A DNA stretch of 64,000 nucleotides from Helicobacter hepaticus ATCC 51449 (GTDB taxonomy: Bacteria > Campylobacterota > Campylobacteria > Campylobacterales > Helicobacteraceae). The stretch's first letter is position 1. Each line of letters opens with the position of its first letter. The DNA is taken from positions 1 through 64,000 of the forward strand of contig NC_004917.1 in NCBI RefSeq assembly GCF_000007905.1, in the 5' to 3' direction. Under the pieces are notes generated by a model, which did not search any database, was not told the origin of the DNA, and saw only the letters and a program-made list of their open reading frames with translations. The position numbers and the translations under genes are program-made. Shown piece by piece: positions 56,957-64,000 of the stretch.

Positions 56957-58327
56957 ATGTTACTTCATATCTCTACCCTACTTCTTATTATATGTGCAAG
57001 TTTTGTTTTGAGTGGTGGCAGTATATGGTTATGGCTTCATCATCGCTTTAAAAAAAAGCAATCTCAACTTATCGCTACTCATAATGCTACTACACAATCT
57101 CTACAAATACAAATCCAAAATCTTGAAAAGCACATTCAAACACTTAGCCTTGAATACGCTCAAGCCACAACTACGCTCCAAATGATAGAATCTTCTCATA
57201 CCCAGCGACTTAACGATATGCAAAAAGTATGTGAAGCACGATTATTAGAGGAAAAAACACGCTCTGAACATATGATTCACACACTTAAAGAGCAATTTTA
57301 TCACACACAAGAGGAACAAGATAAAAACAAAGAAGAGCTAAAAAATGCCTTTAAAGCCATAAGTGCAGATATTTTGCGTCAAAATACCCAAAGCTTTAAT
57401 CAAATGCAACTCCTCTCACTCCAACCTTTGCGAGAAGAAATCACAAGATTCACAAAGCAATTAAACGATAATCATACCGCTACGCTTACACAACACACTG
57501 CCCTACAAACACAAATTGAGCAATTAAGCAAACTCAATGTGCAGCTTTCAAATGACGCACATAATCTCACAAATGCTCTCAAAGGTGGGAATAAGGCACA
57601 AGGAAATTGGGGTGAAATCATCTTGCAACGCGTATTTGAAAATAGTGGTTTGCAAGAGGGACGAGAATATGAGCTACAAATAAGTATGCGTGATGAACAA
57701 TCACAAATACTCCGCCCTGATGCGATTGTTAAATTACCCAAAAGTGGTAATGAGCAGAGATGCGTGATTGTGGATTCTAAAACTTCGCTTGTAGCATACG
57801 AAAAATTATGCAATGCTCAAAATGAAATGCAAAAATTAAGTGCGCAAAAAGAATTAGCACACTCCATACAAATGCATTTTAACAATTTGAGTGCCAAAAA
57901 TTATCATCAATATTTGCAAGGCCAAAAGCTTGATTTTGTGCTGATGTTTATTCCTATTGAGGGAGCATTTTTAGAAGCAATGCAGTATGATTCTACGCTT
58001 TATGATAGAGCATACCAAAAAGGTGTGGTGCTTGTCTCCCCTACTACGATTATGGCAGTGCTAAAAATTATTCATAATTTATGGCAGATTGAATACCGCG
58101 ATAAAAATATCAACAAGATATTTAATGAAATTAAAAAACTTTTTGAACGTATTGAAAAATTTGAAAATGTGCTAGAGCAACTTGGACGCAATATTGATAC
58201 AATGAGAAAAACTTATGATGATGTAATGACTAAATACAATGGAAAACAAGGCATTGCCCCTAAGAGCAAGGATATTGATAAGCTCCTCAAAGGCACAGAG
58301 ATACTTCAAATAGAAGAGGGGCGTTAG
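56957..58327 (+). CDS. rmuC: RmuC-family protein
   Basis: 456 residues. One N-terminal membrane helix (about 5-25), then about 150 residues of coiled coil, then the RmuC domain (about 195-420: GNKAQGNWGEIILQRVFENSGLQEGREYE, DAIVKLP, VIVDSKTSLVAYE, FIPIEGAFLEA), which resembles a PD-(D/E)XK-like nuclease. RmuC limits rearrangement at inverted repeats in E. coli. The start touches the moaC stop; the end overlaps the next, opposite gene by 4 bases. Confidence 0.88.
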   Translation: MLLHISTLLLIICASFVLSGGSIWLWLHHRFKKKQSQLIATHNATTQSLQIQIQNLEKHIQTLSLEYAQATTTLQMIESSHTQRLNDMQKVCEARLLEEKTRSEHMIHTLKEQFYHTQEEQDKNKEELKNAFKAISADILRQNTQSFNQMQLLSLQPLREEITRFTKQLNDNHTATLTQHTALQTQIEQLSKLNVQLSNDAHNLTNALKGGNKAQGNWGEIILQRVFENSGLQEGREYELQISMRDEQSQILRPDAIVKLPKSGNEQRCVIVDSKTSLVAYEKLCNAQNEMQKLSAQKELAHSIQMHFNNLSAKNYHQYLQGQKLDFVLMFIPIEGAFLEAMQYDSTLYDRAYQKGVVLVSPTTIMAVLKIIHNLWQIEYRDKNINKIFNEIKKLFERIEKFENVLEQLGRNIDTMRKTYDDVMTKYNGKQGIAPKSKDIDKLLKGTEILQIEEGR

Positions 58328-59910
58328 GGCATTATATCAAGGGCTTGCTGATAATCTTGCGTGTGAATACCAAGTATATGCAACAATGTATGAAACACAT
58401 AATCGTGGCTTAAATGATGATTTATACGCTCCCGCGCTTTAGCAGGAGCATTTTCCCACCCTGTGCTAAACCACATAATTGAAGGAATATGCTTTTGATA
58501 CTTTGGAGCAAGATTATAACCTAGCCCTCCGTGCATATATTGCCCTAGTTCCCCCAAACTCTCTCCGTGATCACTTACATACCATAGCATAGAGCGCATA
58601 TCATCTATCTTTTGGAGATTCTCTATCATTTGAGCCAATATCCAATCGCTATATACAAGCGAATTATCATAAGCATTTATAATCTCCTCATAGGTGCATT
58701 TTGAAAGCTCCTTTTCCTCACACACAGGGGTAAATCGCGTCCAATCTGGCGGATAGCGCTTATTATAAGATGCTCCGTGGCTTCCATATTGATGCACGAC
58801 AATAAAGGTATTTTGCCTCATCTTATGCGCATTTGCAATAATGTTTTTTATATCGGGAAGCATAACGCTATCAAGGCTATCAGTTGGATAAATTATAGTG
58901 TGCTTAATATTTCTATCACAGCCCCCCACGCATTTACCACCATTATTGCCCAAATACCACACTTCATATCCTACACTTTGAGCTATATCAAGGATATTAT
59001 TGATATATAAAGAAAGATTCCGATTCGTATAAGTCTCTTGGGTGTAATTTGTCAGCATACAAGGCACAGAAATAGCTGTAATTACGCCACAGGAATAAAA
59101 TTCTTTAAAACTTATTATATTAAGTGTGTTTGTATAAGGATTTGTAGGCTTTACATAGCCATTAAGAGCAAAATTTGCACTTCTTGCACTCTCACCAATA
59201 ACAAATACAACAATCTGTGGTGGTATCTCTTTAGCTAAAGTTGCATCTTTGGCGATAAGAGTAGGAACAAAACTTTGCTTTTCCTGTAAATGTTGGATAT
59301 AAAGAAATAAAGAACGAATAGGTGCAATAGGATTGAGTATCTTCTCAAGTTTCTTTTGCGCTTTAAACACAAAAACAATGTCCTTGCCCCATAATCCATA
59401 ACTTCCCCCAATAAGCATACTTAATATTATAATAAATACAATTTTTTGGGTAAATGCGCGAACAAAAGGCTTTTTTTTGAGTTTAATAAAGGTAAGCAAA
59501 ATAATAGGAAATACGCCAAATAATAAAACATATTTAATAAGTCCGAAACTCATTAAATCAAAAGCCTCGTCTATATGTGTTTCAAATATGCTTTGGATAA
59601 TATCCTCATCAAATGCAACACCCAAAGAATCCATATAGAATCCGCACACACTACACAATAATAGCACTATACCTATTACATATTTCACACTTAAACGCAG
59701 ACTTATTATCTCAAAAGCTAAAGCCAAAATCAAAATATGTATTACACCATTTAGCCATACAAGATAATCAAAACCCACTTGGTGCGCAGTAGTATTAAAA
59801 GTAGTATTAAAAAAATGATTAAGACAAAAAACAATAAAAGCGCTACTTAAGAGAATAAGGAGGTGATAATTAAGATAAAGTCGAGGGAATGTTTTAAAAT
59901 ATTTTAGCAT
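58324..59910 (-). CDS. Phosphoethanolamine transferase (EptA-like)
   Basis: 528 residues. Five N-terminal membrane helices (about 15-180), then a periplasmic sulfatase-like domain. FVIGESARSANFALNGY and the CGVITAISVPCMLT segment carry the metal ligand Glu and the catalytic Thr region; VHQYGSHGASYNKRYP and WYVSDHGESLGE supply further metal ligands. The enzyme adds phosphoethanolamine to lipid A or other surface sugars, which lowers binding of cationic peptides. The exact acceptor cannot be told from sequence. Confidence 0.88.
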   Translation of the reverse strand: MLKYFKTFPRLYLNYHLLILLSSAFIVFCLNHFFNTTFNTTAHQVGFDYLVWLNGVIHILILALAFEIISLRLSVKYVIGIVLLLCSVCGFYMDSLGVAFDEDIIQSIFETHIDEAFDLMSFGLIKYVLLFGVFPIILLTFIKLKKKPFVRAFTQKIVFIIILSMLIGGSYGLWGKDIVFVFKAQKKLEKILNPIAPIRSLFLYIQHLQEKQSFVPTLIAKDATLAKEIPPQIVVFVIGESARSANFALNGYVKPTNPYTNTLNIISFKEFYSCGVITAISVPCMLTNYTQETYTNRNLSLYINNILDIAQSVGYEVWYLGNNGGKCVGGCDRNIKHTIIYPTDSLDSVMLPDIKNIIANAHKMRQNTFIVVHQYGSHGASYNKRYPPDWTRFTPVCEEKELSKCTYEEIINAYDNSLVYSDWILAQMIENLQKIDDMRSMLWYVSDHGESLGELGQYMHGGLGYNLAPKYQKHIPSIMWFSTGWENAPAKARERINHHLSHDYVFHTLLHILGIHTQDYQQALDIMP

Positions 59911-59969
59911 ATAAAACTATATGTATTGCTTATCTTGAAACTCCGCTTAAAGCGAAGTCTCTAAAGATT

Positions 59970-60287
59970 CTAAAGAATCGAATCAAGCTTTTGTCGAATA
60001 ACTTGCTCTGGCATTGCGCCTGTAACTTGGTCTTTAATTTCCCCATCTTTCATAAATAAGATTGTAGGAATATTTCTAATACCAAATCGTTTTGATAACT
60101 CTCCTTGCTCATCAACATTAACTTTGCAAATTTTTGCTTTACCTTCATATTCATCTGCAAGTTTATCTATTACTGGAGAAAGCATCTTGCAAGGATTGCA
60201 CCAAGGTGCCCAAAAATCCACCAATGCTACGCCACTTAAAGCCTCTGTATCAAAGTTATCATTAGTTAATTCTTTATATTTAGCCAT
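59970..60287 (-). CDS. trxA: Thioredoxin with CNPC active site
   Basis: 105 residues from ATG 60287, preceded by AAAGGAG; an in-frame ATG at 60308 would add seven residues before the ribosome binding site and is unlikely. The fold is complete: VALVDFWAPW, RFGIRNIPTILFMKDGE with the cis-Pro, and a C-terminal helix. The active site reads Cys30-Asn-Pro-Cys33 instead of the usual CGPC. It is a cytoplasmic disulfide reductase; the partner reductase gene is not in this window. Confidence 0.92.
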   Translation of the reverse strand: MAKYKELTNDNFDTEALSGVALVDFWAPWCNPCKMLSPVIDKLADEYEGKAKICKVNVDEQGELSKRFGIRNIPTILFMKDGEIKDQVTGAMPEQVIRQKLDSIL

Positions 60288-60642
60288 AACAAACTCCTTT
60301 GTTGTCATTTTAAGATATATTTTAAATCTGCTACTCCCCCAAAATATAACCTTTTCCTAAAGGCAACTTAAAGTCATAGTAGTATTTAAAATCCAAAATA
60401 TTATACACTGCTTTATTCAATAAAAAATTTACTGAACAATAAAATTTATAATTTTGCTTTATTTTTTAAAAATATTTCAAAAAGCAAAATAAAACATCAA
60501 GATTTTTAAAATTAGAGTTTGGCTACTTTTAGTAATTTGAAATAAAACAATCAAAGCATTTTATAAACAATTATAAACAAAATCTCAAATTTAATGTAAA
60601 ATACTATTGCTTAACAACAAAAATCATAAGGAAAGGGTTTTT
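60288..60642. other. 355-bp spacer between trxA and the hydrogenase operon
   Basis: No gene is seen. It is very AT-rich. It holds the trxA promoter zone on the left, a 10-bp inverted repeat (60451-60460 with 60481-60490), a tandem TTATAAACAA repeat (60561-60580) and a TAAAAT -10 candidate (60597-60602) before hyaA. Confidence 0.7.
60561..60580 (+). promoter_or_regulatory. Tandem 10-bp repeat upstream of hyaA
   Basis: TTATAAACAA occurs twice back to back, one helical turn apart, at the expected -35 zone of the -10 candidate 60597-60602. This spacing suits two subunits of a regulator binding on one face of the DNA. No regulator was assigned. Confidence 0.45.
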
Positions 60643-61803
60643 ATGAAAACACAAGATGCATACCAAGAGTTGTTTAAAAAGGCTTCCCAAAGGCTTGATG
60701 AGCTCTCCAAGCTTCCTGCTCATAATGCAGAAAAAGACTTATTACAAGAATTAGAATCTAAAGGATTCTCTCGCCGTGATTTTATGAAATGGTCAGGAAT
60801 GATGACAGCTGCATTAGCCTTACCCGCAACTTTTGCCCCGCTCACTGCTAAAGCTGCAGAAGTTGCTAATCGTCTCCCTGTGGTATGGTTACATATGGCA
60901 GAATGCACAGGTTGCAGTGAAAGCTTACTTCGCAGTGATGCGCCGAGCATAGATTCTTTAATCTTTGATTATATAAGCCTTGAATACCACGAAACCGTTA
61001 TGGCTGCTTCAGGTTGGCAAGCCGAACATAATCTTGAAAATGCCATCGAAAAATATGCTGGGCAATATATTTTAATGGTAGAAGGCGGTATCCCCAAAGG
61101 CAGTAGTGAGTTTTATCTCACTATCGGAGGACACGCTCGCACAGGTGCAGAAGAAGCACGACACGCAGCAAAAGGCGCAAAAGCAATTTTTGCCATTGGC
61201 ACTTGTTCAAGCTTTGGCGGTGTCCAAGCTGCACATCCTAACCCAACAAATGCTGTGCCTCTTAGCGAAATTACTAACCGCAGTGTCATTAATGTGCCTG
61301 GTTGTCCGCCAAGTGAAAAAAACATTGTAGGAAATGTGTTGCATTTTATCCTTTTTGGCTCACTTCCTTCACTTGATGCATATAATCGTCCAACTTGGGC
61401 TTATGGACTAAGAATCCACGATTTATGCGAACGTCGAGGACGTTTTGATGCAGGACAATTCGTTCAACATTTTGGCGATGAAAATGCACAAAAAGGCTAC
61501 TGCCTTTACAAAGTAGGCTGTAAAGGACCTTATACTTTTAACAATTGCTCAAAATTAAGATTTAACCAACATACAAGTTGGCCTATTCAAGCAGGACACG
61601 GCTGTATAGGTTGTAGTGAGCCTCACTTTTGGGATACAATGAACCCATTTGAAGAGCCTATAGGCAATCGTCTTTATGCAACAAGTTTTAATGGAATGGG
61701 CGCAGACAAAACGGCAGATACAATCGGTGCTGTAGTGCTTGGGGCTGCAGCCATAGGTATTGCCGCACACGCAATTATTAGTTCAACACAAAATGCAAAA
61801 TAA
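60643..61803 (+). CDS. hyaA: NiFe hydrogenase small subunit
   Basis: 386 residues from ATG 60643. A Tat signal (RRDFMKW, near residue 45) sends the folded dimer to the periplasmic side. Cys ligands of the iron-sulfur clusters appear in ECTGCSES (proximal), GTCSSFGG, PGCPPSE, then CKGPYTFNNC and GHGCIGCSEPHFWD for the medial and distal clusters. A hydrophobic C-terminal helix anchors it to the membrane. It passes electrons from H2 to the HyaC cytochrome b. Oxidation of H2 by this enzyme supports energy generation in Helicobacter. Confidence 0.96.
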   Translation: MKTQDAYQELFKKASQRLDELSKLPAHNAEKDLLQELESKGFSRRDFMKWSGMMTAALALPATFAPLTAKAAEVANRLPVVWLHMAECTGCSESLLRSDAPSIDSLIFDYISLEYHETVMAASGWQAEHNLENAIEKYAGQYILMVEGGIPKGSSEFYLTIGGHARTGAEEARHAAKGAKAIFAIGTCSSFGGVQAAHPNPTNAVPLSEITNRSVINVPGCPPSEKNIVGNVLHFILFGSLPSLDAYNRPTWAYGLRIHDLCERRGRFDAGQFVQHFGDENAQKGYCLYKVGCKGPYTFNNCSKLRFNQHTSWPIQAGHGCIGCSEPHFWDTMNPFEEPIGNRLYATSFNGMGADKTADTIGAVVLGAAAIGIAAHAIISSTQNAK

Positions 61804-61813
61804 GGGGTAGAAT

Positions 61814-63544
61814 ATGACAAAACGTATTATTGTAGATCCAATTACAAGAATTGAAGGGCACTTACGAATTGAGGTTATTGTTGATGAAAATAATGTGATA
61901 CAAGATGCGTTCTCAACTTCAACATTATGGCGTGGTTTAGAGACAATCGTTAAAAATCGCGATCCACGTGATGCAGGTTTTATCGTTCAAAGAATCTGCG
62001 GTGTATGTACTTATTCCCATTACAAAGCAGGAATTACTGCTGTAGAAAATGCGCTAGGGATTAAGCCTCCACTCAATGCTATCCTTACACGCACTTTAAT
62101 GAATATTTCTCTTTTTTTACACGACCACGCTGTGCATTTTTATACCTTGCACGGACTTGATTGGTGTGATATTACTTCTGCATTAAAAGCTGATTGCGCT
62201 GCTGCTGCAAAACTTGCTTTCAAATATAGCCCAAATCCTATCTGCACTGGTGAAAATGAACTCAAAGCTGTGCAAGAAAAAGTAAGCACTTTTGTTAAAC
62301 AAGGTGCGCTTGGACCATTTGCTAATGCGTATTGGGGACACAAAACTTATCACTTTACTCCAGAGCAAAATCTCATTGTTCTCTCGCATTATCTTAAACT
62401 CCTTGAAGTGCAACGTGTCATTGCACAAATGATGGCAATTTTTGGTGCAAAAAATCCACATCCACAAAGTCTCACTGTAGGTGGCGTAACTTCTGTTATG
62501 GATATTTTAGACCCAAGCCGTTTAGGCGAATGGCTTACTAAGTATAAAGAAGTTACTGAATTTATCAATCGCGCATATTGGGCAGATATTATTATGGCAG
62601 CCGAAGCTTACAAAAATGAAGATTCTGTATTAAAAGGTTGTGGAGTTAAAAACTTTATCAGCTTCCAAGAAATGCAAGTAGGACCTGAAGAGTGGCTTTT
62701 TAGTAGTGGAATCATAAAAGATGGTGATTTAAGTAAAGTATATCCTATTGATGAGAGCAAAATCACAGAAGAAGCTATACATTCGTGGTATGAGGATAAT
62801 CAGCCACTCCACCCCTATGATGGCAAAACAAATCCTCAATACACAGGCTTTAAAGACGCCCAAACTATTGGACCTGATGGTAAGCTTATAGATTCTAAAG
62901 TTATTGACGAAAATGGCAAATATTCGTGGATTAAATCTCCTCGTTATGATGGCGAACCTATGGAAGTTGGACCGCTTGCAAGTGTGCTAGTAGGTTATGC
63001 AAGTGGAAACAAAGCTATTGTTGATATTGTAAATGAACTTCTTAGCGTTACGGGCTTACCTAAAGAAGCTCTTTTTAGCACTCTTGGTAGAACTGCAGCA
63101 CGTGCTATTGAATGTAAAGTTGTCGCAGACCACGGCATAAAAGCTTTCAATGCACTTGTTGCCAATATTGCCTCTGGAGATAAAAATACTTGTGCACCTT
63201 ATAGTATTGATAAAAACAAAGAATACAAAGGACGCTTTATCGGTAATGTGCCTCGAGGAATGCTTAGCCACTGGGTGCGTATAAAAAATGGTGTTATTGA
63301 AAACTATCAAGCTGTTGTGCCTTCAACTTGGAATGCAGGACCACGTGATGCTAATGGTAAAAAAGGACCCTATGAAATGAGCCTTATTGGCACACAAGTC
63401 AAAGATATTACTCAACCGCTAGAGATTATTCGTCATATTCATTCATTTGACCCGTGTATTGCCTGCGCAGTGCATGTTATGGACACAAAAGGCAATGAAC
63501 TAAGTCAATATAAGGTAGAGCCATCATTTGCAAGACTACGATAA
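61814..63544 (+). CDS. hyaB: NiFe hydrogenase large subunit
   Basis: 576 residues. The Ni-Fe centre ligands are in RICGVCTYSH (near residue 60) and DPCIACAVH near the C-terminus. The 15 or so residues after that His are the maturation extension removed by a HyaD-type protease. Ten bases separate it from hyaA. No Tat signal of its own, as expected for a partner carried by HyaA. Confidence 0.97.
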   Translation: MTKRIIVDPITRIEGHLRIEVIVDENNVIQDAFSTSTLWRGLETIVKNRDPRDAGFIVQRICGVCTYSHYKAGITAVENALGIKPPLNAILTRTLMNISLFLHDHAVHFYTLHGLDWCDITSALKADCAAAAKLAFKYSPNPICTGENELKAVQEKVSTFVKQGALGPFANAYWGHKTYHFTPEQNLIVLSHYLKLLEVQRVIAQMMAIFGAKNPHPQSLTVGGVTSVMDILDPSRLGEWLTKYKEVTEFINRAYWADIIMAAEAYKNEDSVLKGCGVKNFISFQEMQVGPEEWLFSSGIIKDGDLSKVYPIDESKITEEAIHSWYEDNQPLHPYDGKTNPQYTGFKDAQTIGPDGKLIDSKVIDENGKYSWIKSPRYDGEPMEVGPLASVLVGYASGNKAIVDIVNELLSVTGLPKEALFSTLGRTAARAIECKVVADHGIKAFNALVANIASGDKNTCAPYSIDKNKEYKGRFIGNVPRGMLSHWVRIKNGVIENYQAVVPSTWNAGPRDANGKKGPYEMSLIGTQVKDITQPLEIIRHIHSFDPCIACAVHVMDTKGNELSQYKVEPSFARLR

Positions 63545-63554
63545 AGGAGGCGAT

Positions 63555-64000
63555 ATGAATACAAATAAAATTGAAATGTTTAAAAAAGAGCTTCATATGC
63601 ACGAAGAGTTTTCTGGGCTCACGCGCATATTTCACTGGCTAAGAGCACTATGTATCTTTACGCTCATTGCTACAGGATTCTATATCGCTTATCCTTTTAT
63701 TATGTCAAATCCCGATACGACACAAGCTACTTTGCAAGGAAGTATACAAGGGCAAGTTGTTATTGAACAAAGTATGGGTGCGGTAAGCACTTCTTACTTG
63801 CAAGGTTATATCAGAAGCGTGCATTTGATTATGGGTTTTGTGCTTATTGCCATCTCATTTTTTAGAATCTATCTTTTTTTCTTTGACAAAAAATCTTTGC
63901 CTGAAAGAATCTCGCTTAACCAAGCGCTACAACCTAAAATATGGATAGCCCAAATTAAAACCTATATGTTTATAGGCAATCACCCTCATATTGATGGAAC
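63555..64000 (+). CDS. hyaC: NiFe hydrogenase cytochrome b subunit (partial)
   Basis: The frame is open from ATG 63555 (after AAAGGAGG) to the window edge: 148 codons. The visible part has GLTRIFHWLRALCIFTLIATG, a membrane helix with a heme-binding His, a periplasmic loop, and a second helix SVHLIMGFVLIAISFFRIYLF with another His. This matches cytochrome b561-type HyaC, which links H2 oxidation to the quinone pool. Incomplete only because of the window boundary. Confidence 0.92.
   Translation, partial: MNTNKIEMFKKELHMHEEFSGLTRIFHWLRALCIFTLIATGFYIAYPFIMSNPDTTQATLQGSIQGQVVIEQSMGAVSTSYLQGYIRSVHLIMGFVLIAISFFRIYLFFFDKKSLPERISLNQALQPKIWIAQIKTYMFIGNHPHIDG

Noticed and set aside
1-64000. Insertion sequences, prophage genes, toxin-antitoxin or restriction systems
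   Set aside because: Looked for transposase, integrase, phage structural, toxin-antitoxin and restriction-modification proteins among the reading frames and found none.

Overview
The window reads as a contiguous piece of chromosome from an enterohepatic Helicobacter, most like Helicobacter hepaticus. This is an inference from protein similarity and gene content, not from a search. The DNA is AT-rich. It carries typical Campylobacterota features: a fused trpCF gene, an UPF0323 lipoprotein next to a glutathionylspermidine-synthase-like gene, the kdsA-ribH-nusB-pyrF block, katA followed by a small ankyrin gene, AddB, and an uptake-type NiFe hydrogenase. About 59 protein genes and 3 tRNA genes are visible. 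There is no rRNA, CRISPR array, prophage or insertion sequence.

Layout. 1-5 kb: an autotransporter-like surface protein, then trpCF translationally coupled to a CapA-type protein. 5-9.6 kb (minus strand): two tandem, partly identical hemerythrins with a Cys-rich tail, rnhB, a small outer membrane protein behind a C10 tract, and obgE-rpmA-rplU (transcribed rplU first). 9.7-18.4 kb: an M23 peptidase, a Crp/Fnr regulator, mnmG, lipoprotein plus GspS-like enzyme, a secreted BspA-like protein with an SH3-like tail, nadB and a small lipoprotein. 18.3-26.5 kb (plus strand): DUF721 protein, uvrC, then an unrecognised coiled-coil protein overlapping a histidine kinase and response regulator, then rho and murI. 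26.5-34.2 kb (minus strand): pheS-pheT-tkt-addB. 34.3-36.7 kb: HIT protein, methyltransferase, MATE exporter. 36.8-37.1 kb: tRNA-Pro, tRNA-His and tRNA-Arg behind a consensus promoter. 37.2-45.2 kb (minus strand): carbonic anhydrase, kdsA, ribH, nusB, pyrF, panC, a porin, feoB and a small membrane protein. 45.3-48 kb: DedA protein, and katA with its ankyrin partner. 48.1-57 kb: ribA, then molybdenum-cofactor genes moeA-moaD-moaE-mobB-mogA, interrupted before moaC by a two-gene ankyrin/BspA islet. 57-60.3 kb: rmuC, an EptA-type transferase and thioredoxin. 60.6-64 kb: hyaA-hyaB-hyaC, the last cut by the window edge.

The most unusual region is the islet at about 51.8-56.4 kb. It encodes a 1086-residue protein without a signal peptide, with ankyrin repeats around 20 BspA/DUF285 repeats. 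Its gene contains a perfect 450-bp in-frame tandem duplication. Both edges of the islet carry a T14 run plus a shared 14-base sequence, and one edge adds a nested AT-rich inverted repeat. It may be a phase-variable, copy-number-variable repeat-protein locus inserted into a molybdenum-cofactor cluster. Other points worth attention are the C10 promoter tract, the homogenised hemerythrin pair, the coiled-coil/kinase/regulator operon, a CNPC thioredoxin, a 15-bp repeat in feoB, and an apparently frequent AGAATCT/AGATTCT word.
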